DNA of 64,000 nucleotides from an uncultured SAR116 cluster alpha proteobacterium. Lineage in GTDB: Bacteria; Pseudomonadota; Alphaproteobacteria; Puniceispirillales; Marisalimonadaceae. Position numbers and translations under genes: made by a program. The notes beneath the pieces were generated by a model that was given only the letters and a program-made list of their open reading frames with translations, was not told the DNA's origin and searched no databases. This document shows positions 1-8,706 of this stretch, in pieces. The DNA lies in contig CACBXG010000007.1 of assembly GCA_902543145.1 (NCBI GenBank), forward strand, positions 35,417-99,416, in the 5' to 3' direction. Position 1 is the stretch's first letter; every line of letters begins with the position of its first letter.

Positions 1-135
1 TAATCGAACATCATAAAATGCAGCTATCACAGGAATTGTTATTATAGGCGCTCCCGCACCAGTCGCACCTTTAAGTGTTCCTGCTAAAGCAAAAGCAGCT
101 AAAATTGCACAAATCGTAATTGGATCAAAAGTCAT
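1..135 (-). CDS. TauE/SafE-family membrane exporter, N-terminal fragment
   Basis: Only the first 45 codons lie in the window; the frame runs open through base 1. The N-terminus is hydrophobic and carries a Gly-rich GATGAGAP segment in the first membrane helix, typical of the TauE/SafE (DUF81) family of sulfite/organosulfonate or other anion exporters. It starts 7 bases after the stop of the MDR oxidoreductase on the same strand, so it is probably the last-transcribed gene of the dehydrogenase-aldolase-oxidoreductase operon and may move a small organic acid or sulfonate linked to that pathway. Family assignment rests on a short stretch; the substrate is unknown. It is too short for the ORF track. 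Confidence 0.6.
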   Translation of the reverse strand, partial: MTFDPITICAILAAFALAGTLKGATGAGAPIITIPVIAAFYDVRL

Positions 136-142
136 AAAATCT

Positions 143-1114
143 TTAAACTTTTAAAATCAATTTTCCAAAATGTTGATTCTCTCTCATACATGACAAAGCA
201 TCAGCAACATCATTAAATTCAAAAATCTTTTCTATTGGTAAAGATAGTTTTCCTATAACAACTAAATCACCTAAATCACTCCACATTTTTGAGTAGACTT
301 CTCTGATTTCGTTTATTGATCTAGTTCTAAAAGTGACACCATGATAATTTATTCTTCTTAAAGCATGAAGATCACAATTAAATTCTGTATTACCTCCAGC
401 TAACCTTCCTACATTTACAATTGTTCCTTTTACTTTGGATGCTCTCATATTTTCGTTGATTGTGTAACCAGAAAGTTGATCTATAATTAAATCTACACCT
501 TCATAATTAGTTGCTTGTAATACATGATCAACCCAGTCTTTATCTTTTGAATTTACCACTAGGTCAGCACCAAAGGATTTTAATTTATCAAATTTTTCTG
601 GCTTTGTAGATGTTCCTATAATTAGTTTAGCCCCTAAATATTTTGCTATTTGGAGTCCCATAAGACCAACACCTGAACTTGCTCCTTGTATTAAAATTGT
701 TTGTCCTTTACTAAAATTACCAATTGTAACAATAGCATTATGCATCGTTGCTAGAGCTATGGGTAATGTACTAGCTGTAGCAAAATCCATATTATTATCA
801 GGTATCTTTATTACTCTTCCATAATCTGCAATTGCATATTCAGCCCAAACTGAAGCTCCTGAACACATAACTCTATCCCCAATTGAGAGATTTTTTACAT
901 GTTCTCCACATTGAATTATTTCTCCTGAAAACTCCATCCCAACAATTGTACCGGGACCTCCAGCCGCACCATGTGCTCCACCATCAGCTACAACTAAATC
1001 AGCTCTATTCAATCCACATGCATGTACCTTTACGAGAACCTCAGTATCATTGGGAGATGGGGTATCTACATCAATTATTTGAACTCCAGATTCAACTACA
1101 GTAACTGCTTTCAT
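143..1114 (-). CDS. Zinc-independent MDR oxidoreductase (quinone oxidoreductase-like)
   Basis: A 323-residue medium-chain dehydrogenase/reductase. The N-terminal GroES-like half contains CGLNRADL near residue 34, typical of the NADPH:quinone oxidoreductase branch, and the Rossmann half has the nucleotide loop GASSGVG near residue 144. The cysteine-rich structural zinc loop of alcohol dehydrogenases is absent, so it is probably an NADPH-dependent quinone/enoyl reductase rather than a zinc alcohol dehydrogenase. It lies 25 bases downstream of an HpcH/HpaI aldolase on the same strand, which suggests that it reduces or oxidises a product of that pathway. The family call is firm; the substrate cannot be read from sequence. 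Confidence 0.8.
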   Translation of the reverse strand: MKAVTVVESGVQIIDVDTPSPNDTEVLVKVHACGLNRADLVVADGGAHGAAGGPGTIVGMEFSGEIIQCGEHVKNLSIGDRVMCSGASVWAEYAIADYGRVIKIPDNNMDFATASTLPIALATMHNAIVTIGNFSKGQTILIQGASSGVGLMGLQIAKYLGAKLIIGTSTKPEKFDKLKSFGADLVVNSKDKDWVDHVLQATNYEGVDLIIDQLSGYTINENMRASKVKGTIVNVGRLAGGNTEFNCDLHALRRINYHGVTFRTRSINEIREVYSKMWSDLGDLVVIGKLSLPIEKIFEFNDVADALSCMRENQHFGKLILKV

Positions 1115-1139
1115 TCTTATCCTCTCAAATATTTGAATT

Positions 1140-1898
1140 TTATGATCTTGCTTCTTTAATTTTGTTACTCAAACCTTCAGCATAAATTCTAACATCACTA
1201 GCCAATGTAGCTAAATCATAACCATTAGATAGTTTTTCTTTTAAATAAGCAGGAGAAAGACAATGTATACCAACTTTAATATTATTGCTTTTACAAGCAT
1301 CATAAATTTTGTTTATAGCACTAATCATTTCAGGTTCAACTCTATCTAAACCAGGATTGAAACCCATAGAAATACTAAGATCTGAAGGCCCAATATAAAT
1401 TCCTGTTAATCCTTCAGTTGCGGCTATTTTTTCAACATTTTCAAGAGCTTCAACTGTTTCTATCATAGCTAACGAAATAATTTTGTCATTTGCCTCATCA
1501 TGATAGTTTGCACCATGAACCATTAAAGCTCTTGTTGGCCCAGAACTTCGGTGTCCTTCAGGAGCATATCTGGTAGCACCTACAAAATTAATAGCATCTT
1601 CGGGGGTATTAATCATTGGACATATAATACCTAAGGCACCTGCATCAAGTGACTTCATTATAATTCCTGGCTCGTTCCATGGGACCCTTACCATAGGGGT
1701 TTTACCTGAACCTGAAATAACTTGTAACATATTTAATGCAGCTTGATAATCAACAAGTCCATGTTGCATATCAATTGTAATAGAATCAAAATCATTCATA
1801 GACATCATTTCAGCAGTCACAGCACTTGGTATCGAACACCAAGCATTGATGGCCCCTTTTTCTTTTGTCCAACAATCTCTTAATGTTTGTTGTTTCAT
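1140..1898 (-). CDS. HpcH/HpaI-family class II aldolase (copy 1)
   Basis: A 252-residue protein of the HpcH/HpaI aldolase/citrate lyase family, which cleaves 2-keto-3-deoxy or 4-hydroxy-2-oxo acids to pyruvate (or a related oxoacid) plus an aldehyde in a metal-dependent TIM barrel. Visible motifs are DMQHG near residue 43 (catalytic His), MVRVPW near 70 (oxoacid-binding Arg), AMIET (metal-binding Glu) and GPSDLS (metal-binding Asp). Length fits the family. It is 9 bases downstream of a 2-hydroxyacid dehydrogenase and upstream of an MDR oxidoreductase, so it likely works in a sugar-acid or hydroxyacid catabolic route. A divergent paralogue with the same kind of neighbours is at 37.5 kb. Confidence 0.85.
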   Translation of the reverse strand: MKQQTLRDCWTKEKGAINAWCSIPSAVTAEMMSMNDFDSITIDMQHGLVDYQAALNMLQVISGSGKTPMVRVPWNEPGIIMKSLDAGALGIICPMINTPEDAINFVGATRYAPEGHRSSGPTRALMVHGANYHDEANDKIISLAMIETVEALENVEKIAATEGLTGIYIGPSDLSISMGFNPGLDRVEPEMISAINKIYDACKSNNIKVGIHCLSPAYLKEKLSNGYDLATLASDVRIYAEGLSNKIKEARS

Positions 1899-1907
1899 TT
1901 TTTTCTC

Positions 1908-2891
1908 CTATAAAACATTCTTGTTAATAATAACTTCTGGATCTACTTTGTTATCAAATACATCAAGTACATTTTGAACAGCTTGTTTGGACATCCTTAT
2001 TGTTGCCTCTTGAGTAACTCCTGCAATATGAGGAGAAAGTAGAATATTATCTAGACTAAATAATGGATTTGAAGACGTAGATGGCTCATCGTCGTAAACA
2101 TCTAAACCAGCAGCTCTAATTTTATTAGATTTTAGAGCATCTAATAATGCGACTTCATTAATAATTCCTCCTCTGGCACAATTAATTAAAAAAGCACTTT
2201 CTTTCATAATTTTAAACTCATTTTCAGAAAACATATTAGTTGTTTCTTCATTTTTAGGGCAATGTAATGAAACGGCATCCATTTGAGGTAAAATATCAAG
2301 AAAGTTACTTACATAATTGGCACCTGATTTTTTTATTTCTGACTCATCTACATAAGGATCGTAAACAAATACTTTCATATCAAATGCAAGAGCCCTTTTA
2401 ACTAATCTAGAACCTATTCTACCAAAACCAATTACTAACAAATTCTTATCTGCAAGATCCCACGCCCTTATATCCCAACGGGTTGACCAATCAGCTTTGC
2501 GGGCAAATTTGTCATAGTAAAAAACATTTTTTGATAATGCTAATAACATAAACATTGCATGTTCAGCTACGGAAATCATATTTGAATGAGCAGCAATGGC
2601 TAAGGGTATGCCAAAATCATTTAAAGCTTCAACATCAATAGAATCATAACCTACACCGTGTCTTGAGACCACTTGTAGATTTTTTGAGTTTTCAATTATA
2701 TTTCTAGAAATATTAGCAGTTCTTACTGTGATCCCATGAACTTCTTTTGCAGCTTCAAGAATTTCATCTTCATTTGCTGACATTATTGTAATGGGTTCAA
2801 TATCGTCTCTTTGCAATAATAGTTTTTGACCCTCTTCATGGAGACCTTGAATCATTAAAACTTTCTTTTTATTATTAAAATTTTTGCTCAT
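1908..2891 (-). CDS. D-2-hydroxyacid dehydrogenase (phosphoglycerate dehydrogenase-like)
   Basis: A 327-residue NAD(P)-dependent D-isomer 2-hydroxyacid dehydrogenase. The Rossmann motif VIGFGRIGSRL lies near residue 152, followed by the catalytic Arg in NCARGGIINE, and the C-terminal His in SPHIAGVTQEA. It lacks the ACT domain of long SerA enzymes. As first gene of an operon with an HpcH/HpaI aldolase and an MDR oxidoreductase, it is more likely a catabolic hydroxyacid or hydroxypyruvate enzyme than the serine-biosynthesis SerA. It is transcribed from the 150-bp region shared with the divergent DUF1800 gene; I saw no convincing promoter or operator there. Confidence 0.85.
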   Translation of the reverse strand: MSKNFNNKKKVLMIQGLHEEGQKLLLQRDDIEPITIMSANEDEILEAAKEVHGITVRTANISRNIIENSKNLQVVSRHGVGYDSIDVEALNDFGIPLAIAAHSNMISVAEHAMFMLLALSKNVFYYDKFARKADWSTRWDIRAWDLADKNLLVIGFGRIGSRLVKRALAFDMKVFVYDPYVDESEIKKSGANYVSNFLDILPQMDAVSLHCPKNEETTNMFSENEFKIMKESAFLINCARGGIINEVALLDALKSNKIRAAGLDVYDDEPSTSSNPLFSLDNILLSPHIAGVTQEATIRMSKQAVQNVLDVFDNKVDPEVIINKNVL

Positions 2892-3041
2892 AATATTGCC
2901 CCTTAAATCAAGAACTAAATAAAAATTATTTAAACTTAAATATATTTTTCTAAATAATTTAGCTAAAATGGTAGTCTATAGAAATAAAATTTGTAAGCAA
3001 AATTTATTGAAAACAAAATTTCATTAAATTATTATTGATTA

Positions 3042-5225
3042 ATGAAAACATTTTATCAACTCTGTACTTTTTTAATTTTTATTTTATTTAATAGTTTAAT
3101 TTTAGAAAAAACTTATGCAAAAACCACTTTCAAAGGTGGTATAATAACACAGAGTAAGAGTCTGAAAACGGTAGCGCCTAAAACTAGGAATGACTTAGAA
3201 TTTGATTTAAGTTCATTTGATGACAATCATTTGAGTAAAATGATCAACAAACTAGAAGCAATAAGGTTTGAAAGAAGAATTGGTTATGGTGTGCCTCTTA
3301 AAAGAGTTAAACTTCATATCAACAAAACAAGAAAAGAGGCTGTTGATAATGTTATATCAGATTTAAAACAATACCAGGATGATGTTAACTGGCCACTTTG
3401 GACAGAAAAAGCTATACCTACAAGTTTTATGGAACAAGGATTGAGAGCACAAAAAACCTTTTGCGAGGATGGAGCATTTCTTAACTCACTTAAGGGTGTA
3501 TGGTTAGAAAAATTATCATCTTCAAACACGCCTCAATTTGAGCGATTAGCTATTTTTTGGTTGAATCATTTCTCTGTAAATTTTGATATGTATAAACAAA
3601 AACACGCTTTCTTTCACCATTTAAAATTCATTAGACAAAATGCTAATAAAAGTTACTTAGGTTTCTTAAAAGGAATACTTGAAGACCCTGCAATGATAAC
3701 TTATCTGAATAATGAAAAAAGCTATGCTCAAAATCCCAATGAAAATTTAGCAAGAGAATTTCTTGAGTTATTTAGTCTTGGTCAGGGTCATTACCATGAA
3801 AACGACATAAAAAATTTAGCAAGACATATTTCTGGAAATTCTATTAATTTTGTTACAGAAAAGTTTCATAAATATCATTATAAAACATCAACCAAAATAT
3901 ATTCTGCATTTGGAAAAAAATACAAAAGTGATCGAGAATTTATTGAAATTTTAAAAAATCATCCATCTTTCGGAGAATTTATAGCTAAAAAATTTTACAG
4001 GGAATATGTAGAATTGGAGGAACCATCTAAAGAAGATTTAGCATATTTAGTAACTTACTTTAAAAAATCAAACTTTGAAATTCCAGAAATGCTTCGTGCT
4101 ATATTATATTTAAAAAAGTTTTGGGAAAAAAAATTATCATTGATTAAATCACCTTTAGAACTATTTTATGGAACGGCTAGAACATTAAATTACTCAGGTT
4201 TAGATAATAATCATATAAGCCTCATAGATAATATGGAAGAAAGTGGTCAAAGGCTTTTTAATCCTCCTAACATAGCGGGATGGCCTTATGGGAAAGAATG
4301 GCTTGGTGGGCAAAAATTAGAAAAAAGAATTAACCTTCTAAGGGAAAATTTTAAAAACATTCCAACTACAGTTAATATTTTAAGAAATAATACAGAAGAA
4401 AATATAAATGATATTAAAAATTCTTATAATGAAATCTTGGAAAAATTCTTCTTAGACACTTCAAAAAACCAAATGGCAATCGAAACTATTTTGTTAGGAT
4501 ATATACCTAAAGATTTTGCAACAAGAAAATGGGCTGACTTTAGAGTATATTTTTATAACGTCAAATTCTTAGGAAAAAGATGGAAAGGTATAGAAGTTCA
4601 ATTTGGAACAGATAAAAATAATACAAAACAATACAAAGAAATGAATAGATTTACTTTTTATGACGGTTTTAGTTCACCTCAAATAATTACAAATTGGAAA
4701 TGGAATTGGTTTTCAGATTGGCGAGCTACTCGAGGTTTATCAAGTTCTTTCCCATCAGGACCTAAAATGGAAAAGTTTTATAATCAAAGTAAAGAAACAC
4801 AAAAATTATTATACTATCTTTTATTATCCATGGAGCATGTATTAAAAAAACAGAAGATATTTTATAACAGGCTATATGAGAACAAAGATGCGAGCTTATT
4901 CTTACAAGAACGAGTTAAAGAAGTAAAAAAAATATTAAACCTTGATAAAAATAAAGTTCATACAAAATTATTTTCATATCCACAAAATGGTTATTTTACT
5001 GTAGAAAAAGGTAAACATAATTTATTTAATTGTGGAATAACAAGGTATGGATTAAATTTTTTCAATATATTTCAAAGTAACACTTTTGAAAATTTTTCTG
5101 GTTTAAATGTAATTAATAATAGTGGTATTGACATAGCTGAATTATTAATTCCTGACTTAAATTTTAATATTGAAAAAGATAATTACATGGAGCTTCTTAC
5201 TCATGAGGGTTATCAATTAAAATGA
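3042..5225 (+). CDS. DUF1800-family exported protein with long C-terminal extension
   Basis: A 727-residue protein with an N-terminal hydrophobic stretch (about residues 5-26, ending in an Ala-Lys) that looks like a Sec signal peptide. DUF1800 hallmarks are clear: FWLNHFSV, DPAMITYL, PNENLAREFLELFSLG and PPNIAGWPYGKEWL, spread over about residues 170-430. The usual family member is about 450-600 residues; here a Trp/Tyr-rich tail of roughly 250 residues follows with no motif I recognise. Its stop overlaps the start of the DUF1501 gene by 4 bases, so the two are translationally coupled. The biochemical role of DUF1800 is not established; the context suggests an envelope or secreted complex. 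Confidence 0.85.
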   Translation: MKTFYQLCTFLIFILFNSLILEKTYAKTTFKGGIITQSKSLKTVAPKTRNDLEFDLSSFDDNHLSKMINKLEAIRFERRIGYGVPLKRVKLHINKTRKEAVDNVISDLKQYQDDVNWPLWTEKAIPTSFMEQGLRAQKTFCEDGAFLNSLKGVWLEKLSSSNTPQFERLAIFWLNHFSVNFDMYKQKHAFFHHLKFIRQNANKSYLGFLKGILEDPAMITYLNNEKSYAQNPNENLAREFLELFSLGQGHYHENDIKNLARHISGNSINFVTEKFHKYHYKTSTKIYSAFGKKYKSDREFIEILKNHPSFGEFIAKKFYREYVELEEPSKEDLAYLVTYFKKSNFEIPEMLRAILYLKKFWEKKLSLIKSPLELFYGTARTLNYSGLDNNHISLIDNMEESGQRLFNPPNIAGWPYGKEWLGGQKLEKRINLLRENFKNIPTTVNILRNNTEENINDIKNSYNEILEKFFLDTSKNQMAIETILLGYIPKDFATRKWADFRVYFYNVKFLGKRWKGIEVQFGTDKNNTKQYKEMNRFTFYDGFSSPQIITNWKWNWFSDWRATRGLSSSFPSGPKMEKFYNQSKETQKLLYYLLLSMEHVLKKQKIFYNRLYENKDASLFLQERVKEVKKILNLDKNKVHTKLFSYPQNGYFTVEKGKHNLFNCGITRYGLNFFNIFQSNTFENFSGLNVINNSGIDIAELLIPDLNFNIEKDNYMELLTHEGYQLK

Positions 5226-6397
5226 AAATAAACAGAAGAAATTTTTTAACGCTTGCTGGTAATACTTTTTTATTTTCACATTTTCCGTCTTTTGCATGGT
5301 CTCAAATTAATAATAATAAAATCTTAATACTAATTGAGCTACAAGGAGCTAATGATGGATTAAATACAGTTATTCCTTATACCCAAAAATTCTATTATAA
5401 TTTAAGACCAACTATTGGGATAGAGAAAAGCAAAATTTTAACAATCGATAAAGAAAATGGTCTCCATTATAGCTTAAAATCCCTTTCAAATCTATTTGAG
5501 AAAGGAGAGCTAAAAATTGTTCAAAATTTGGGATATCCACACCCAGTTTTATCTCATTTTAGATCAATTGATATATGGGAGACAGGAGGGGATGGTAAAT
5601 CTCAAAGTAGAAATGGATGGCTAGTCAAATCACTTGAGGATTATGTCCAAAAAACAAGTGTTGATGCTAAAGCAATTTTTTTAGATAATTCAAATTCTAT
5701 ATTTAGAGGTGGACACGAAGGTTATCTTGGTCCTAATGCTCTTGGCCTTGAACCACAAAAGATAGAGGTAAGAGATACAATAGTTCCTGTTGACGATAGA
5801 AAAAATTTTGGATTACTAAATGATTTAATAGAAAAAAGAAAATCTAGTAATGAAACTTTAAATAAATTTTCTTATAAACTTAAACAAAGTAAAAAAAGTT
5901 TTCAATTCGGAGGGCGAAGAAATAAAGGTGGTCAATTAGCTGTTCAGCTTGAAAATGTATGTAATATGATTGGAGCTGGAATAAATATACCAGTTTTTAA
6001 AACAGCCTTAGGTAGTTTTGACACTCATAACAATCAAGATGCGACACATAGGCGTCTATTACAGAATCTTGATGTTTCAATTTCCTTAACAGTAAAAGCT
6101 CTAAAAAAAATTGGTGTTTGGGAAAATACAATCATTATGACTTATTCAGAATTTGGCCGAAGGGCTAAAGAAAATGGTTCAAGAGGAACTGATCATGGCA
6201 TGGCGGCGCCACATTTTCTTATAGGTGGGAAAATAAATGGTGGTATTATTGGTGAATATGATGACCTTAGCAGATTATGGAACAACAATATTAATTATAA
6301 AATTGACTATCGATCTTTATATGATTTTATTCTTCGTGAACATTTTAATATAAAAAACAACCCATTTTCCAAATTTAATAATAAGCTTATAGTTTAA
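5222..6397 (+). CDS. DUF1501-family Tat-exported protein
   Basis: A 391-residue protein beginning with a twin-arginine signal (NRRNFLTLAG, residues 4-13) followed by a hydrophobic segment and an Ala-Trp-Ser region, so it is probably folded in the cytoplasm and exported by Tat. Family motifs include ELQGANDGLNTV near residue 37, GSFDTHNNQ near 265 and EFGRRAKENGSRGTDHG near 305; the Asp/His residues recall the alkaline phosphatase/sulfatase-like fold to which DUF1501 is related. It overlaps DUF1800 in an ATGA junction; this two-gene pairing is widespread in proteobacteria but of unknown function. A catalytic role is inference from fold only. Confidence 0.85.
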   Translation: MKINRRNFLTLAGNTFLFSHFPSFAWSQINNNKILILIELQGANDGLNTVIPYTQKFYYNLRPTIGIEKSKILTIDKENGLHYSLKSLSNLFEKGELKIVQNLGYPHPVLSHFRSIDIWETGGDGKSQSRNGWLVKSLEDYVQKTSVDAKAIFLDNSNSIFRGGHEGYLGPNALGLEPQKIEVRDTIVPVDDRKNFGLLNDLIEKRKSSNETLNKFSYKLKQSKKSFQFGGRRNKGGQLAVQLENVCNMIGAGINIPVFKTALGSFDTHNNQDATHRRLLQNLDVSISLTVKALKKIGVWENTIIMTYSEFGRRAKENGSRGTDHGMAAPHFLIGGKINGGIIGEYDDLSRLWNNNINYKIDYRSLYDFILREHFNIKNNPFSKFNNKLIV

Positions 6398-6467
6398 TAT
6401 TCAAAAAATAAGGAATAAACAAATGGGATATTACTAACGGTTTAGTTAAAACTTTAAAATTAAAAAG

Positions 6468-6543
6468 TGGTGCCCGGGGGCGGATTCGAACCACCGACAC
6501 GAGGATTTTCAGTCCTCTGCTCTACCTACTGAGCTACCCGGGC
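6468..6543 (-). tRNA. tRNA-Phe (GAA)
   Basis: A 76-nt cloverleaf reads on the minus strand from GCCCGGGTAGCTCAGT to ...CCCCCGGGCACCA. The acceptor stem GCCCGGG pairs with the 3' CCCGGGC, the anticodon loop CTGAAAA gives GAA, and the T-loop is GGTTCGAATCC. The CCA end is encoded. It follows yacG, a position commonly seen in Alphaproteobacteria. Confidence 0.97.
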
Positions 6544-6602
6544 TATGATTAAATTATCTATAACGTGATCATCACATTATGTCTAGCTAACAAAAAAAAA
6601 AA

Positions 6603-6773
6603 TTAAATATCCTTTTCATAATCATCTTCATTTATATGGATTGAGTATTTTTCACCCAACCAATTGCTTAAATCTATATCACTACAACGTTTAGAACAGA
6701 ATGGTTTTGTATCTAATGTGACATCAAATTCTTTATCACAATTAACACATTTTATTTTTTGATTTTCTCTCAT
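6603..6773 (-). CDS. yacG: DNA gyrase inhibitor / zinc-binding protein YacG
   Basis: A 56-codon ORF missing from the ORF track. It has the YacG zinc knuckle CVNC near residue 9 and the strongly conserved KPFCSKRCSDIDL segment near residue 23, so four Cys ligands are present, followed by WLGEKYSI. In E. coli YacG binds GyrB and inhibits gyrase. The start overlaps the stop of the RNase E/G gene by one base (TAATG), and tRNA-Phe follows, matching the conserved alphaproteobacterial maf-RNase-yacG-tRNA-Phe order. Length is near the family norm of about 60 residues. Confidence 0.92.
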   Translation of the reverse strand: MRENQKIKCVNCDKEFDVTLDTKPFCSKRCSDIDLSNWLGEKYSIHINEDDYEKDI

Positions 6774-7792
6774 TATATTTTTTTTTCTAATAACTCGCCA
6801 TAATCCTTTGGCAGATCTATTCTTTCAATAATATTTATGAATTCTGGTATTTTTTTAAGCTTTAATCTTTTATAGAGATTTTTACCACATAAAAACTCAA
6901 TGTTATTTTTAGATTTGATTTTCTTAGATGCTCTCCATAATGATCTTAAGTGATTTTGAAAATCAAATTCATTTTTGTTAATATAAAAACTCTCTAGAGA
7001 TTTGAAATTTCTTGGTACATACATCTCATAAAGTTGTAATCTAGAAAAACCTAGAAAATTACTATCTAAAAATTTTTTTATTCCTTCTTTAATAATAAAT
7101 TCATGAAGATTTTTTTTTCTAATCAACGACATTCTAGGAAAATCAATAAGTATCATACCTCCTATATTTCTCAATTTGATTTCATCCATACATTTGAGAA
7201 ACACATTTTTACAAAACTTTAACATTTCATCTTCATTATTAATTAATACATTTTTAGTATCAACATCAATAAGAGTGGCTGTTTTTGTTTTTTCAATCCA
7301 TAAAACACCACCATCCTTAATTTTAATCATTGGATCTAGAGCGTTTAAAAAACAATAATCTAAATCCATATCATTCCAATAGATTGCATGATTGTCTTCT
7401 ATAACAGGTATGTTTTTATTAAAGAAAAGATCAATTATCCGTTTTACATTATTTATTTTTTGTAAATCACAATTTCCTGACCACAATTTTGCTTGTATAG
7501 GCTTATCTTCAAACTCTTCACTAGTGATTATAACTTTAATTTTTGCATTATTTTTAAAAAATTTTGTCCCTACTCTGACTGTGATCATTTTTTTAGCATT
7601 TAAACTAGCCCTAACAATCCCACTATTTAATGTTTTTAAAACTGTTGCATCTAAAATATTACCTATTAATGGAGGCTTCTCATCTTGCCAACAAATAATC
7701 TTAACAATTTTGTTACTCTTAATTTCAACTATCCTTGTTTGTTCGGCGCATTTATCTACCAAGATAAAATGATCTTTAATTTCATTAATCAT
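6773..7792 (-). CDS. Short ribonuclease E/G family protein
   Basis: A member of the RNase E/G endoribonuclease family that acts in RNA processing and decay. The catalytic region shows ATLIDVDTKN and GGMILIDFPRM, corresponding to the two metal-binding Asp segments of RNase E (the usual Asn of the first is Asp here). At about 339 residues it is shorter than RNase G (about 490) and lacks a visible CPxC zinc-link. It sits between maf and yacG, where alphaproteobacteria carry this short form. The track start (7810) is a TTG that overlaps maf by 26 bases with no clear ribosome site; the internal ATG at 7792 leaves an 8-base overlap and is preferred. Confidence 0.75.
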   Translation of the reverse strand: MINEIKDHFILVDKCAEQTRIVEIKSNKIVKIICWQDEKPPLIGNILDATVLKTLNSGIVRASLNAKKMITVRVGTKFFKNNAKIKVIITSEEFEDKPIQAKLWSGNCDLQKINNVKRIIDLFFNKNIPVIEDNHAIYWNDMDLDYCFLNALDPMIKIKDGGVLWIEKTKTATLIDVDTKNVLINNEDEMLKFCKNVFLKCMDEIKLRNIGGMILIDFPRMSLIRKKNLHEFIIKEGIKKFLDSNFLGFSRLQLYEMYVPRNFKSLESFYINKNEFDFQNHLRSLWRASKKIKSKNNIEFLCGKNLYKRLKLKKIPEFINIIERIDLPKDYGELLEKKI

Positions 7793-8384
7793 TTTTGAAA
7801 TTATATCCAATAGAAATTAATACTCTGTAAAGATCTGCCAGAGGTAAACCTACCACATTGCTATATGAACCAGATATAAAATTTATAAACGATGCAGCAA
7901 TTCCTTGTATAGCGTAACCTCCTGCTTTCCCTTCCCATTCCTTTGTATCAAGGTAAAAAGTTATTTCATCTGGATGTAACCTTTTAAATTTAATTATTGA
8001 TTGTATGGTTTTTGTTTTGAGAGAATTTTTTGGTGAATAAAGAGTGAAACTTGTATAAACTTTATGTCTTCTTCCTGAAATTAGTTTTAAGCACTCCTTT
8101 GCTGTATTTATATCCATAGTTTTTGGTAATATTCTTCTGCCAACAGAAACCACCGTGTCAGCAGTAAGTATTATTGATTGAGGGTATTTTTGTTGAAAAA
8201 CTCTATTTTTTTCTATAGACATTCTTTTAACATATATACGGGGTAGTTCTTTAGAAAATATCTTTTCATCAATATTTGGTGATAATATTAAATTAGGTTT
8301 AATACCTATTTGTCTTAGAAGTTCAAGTCGTCTTTGTGAACTAGATGCTAGTATAAAATGTTTGTTCAATTTATTTTTATCCAT
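7785..8384 (-). CDS. maf: Maf-like nucleoside triphosphate pyrophosphatase
   Basis: A 199-residue Maf/Ham1-superfamily protein that hydrolyses modified or canonical NTPs (m7GTP, dTTP, UTP) to the monophosphate. The N-terminal ILASSSQRRLELL motif (about residues 11-23), the TADTVV segment near 90 and the EGKAGGYAIQG motif near 150 are diagnostic. It follows infA by 24 bases and overlaps the RNase E/G gene, as in many alphaproteobacteria. Which Maf subfamily, and hence which nucleotide, is not determined. Confidence 0.93.
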   Translation of the reverse strand: MDKNKLNKHFILASSSQRRLELLRQIGIKPNLILSPNIDEKIFSKELPRIYVKRMSIEKNRVFQQKYPQSIILTADTVVSVGRRILPKTMDINTAKECLKLISGRRHKVYTSFTLYSPKNSLKTKTIQSIIKFKRLHPDEITFYLDTKEWEGKAGGYAIQGIAASFINFISGSYSNVVGLPLADLYRVLISIGYNFKND

Positions 8385-8408
8385 AAAACAAACTTAACAC
8401 ATCAGAAT

Positions 8409-8627
8409 TTATTTATATCTAAATGTAATTCTTCCTTTAGTTAAATCATAAGGTGTCATTTCTACATTTACTCTGTCACCAAGTAATACTCGAATACGAT
8501 TTTTCCTCATTTTACCACTTGTATGGGCTAGTACCTCATGGTCATTATCAAGTTTAACTCTGAACATAGCATTAGGTAGAAGTTCTTCTACAATACCAGA
8601 AAATTCTATTACACCTTCTTTAGCCAT
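8409..8627 (-). CDS. infA: Translation initiation factor IF-1
   Basis: A 72-residue single S1/OB-fold protein, exactly the family length, beginning [15 protein letters not shown] and ending in [10 protein letters not shown]-1 binds the ribosomal A site during initiation. It follows hisD by 79 bases and precedes maf, a conserved alphaproteobacterial order. Assignment is secure from length and near-invariant motifs such as [12 protein letters not shown]. Confidence 0.98.
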   Translation of the reverse strand: MAKEGVIEFSGIVEELLPNAMFRVKLDNDHEVLAHTSGKMRKNRIRVLLGDRVNVEMTPYDLTKGRITFRYK

Positions 8628-8706
8628 TTAATCTCTTCTTTAAAATTTAAGTTTAATCTCACTATTATGTCTAATTAGTCAAGATTTTTATATAATATTT
8701 TTTATA

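Noticed and set aside
883-1104. Plus-strand ORF of 73 aa opposite the MDR gene
   Set aside because: Leu/Gln/His-rich shadow frame inside a real gene.
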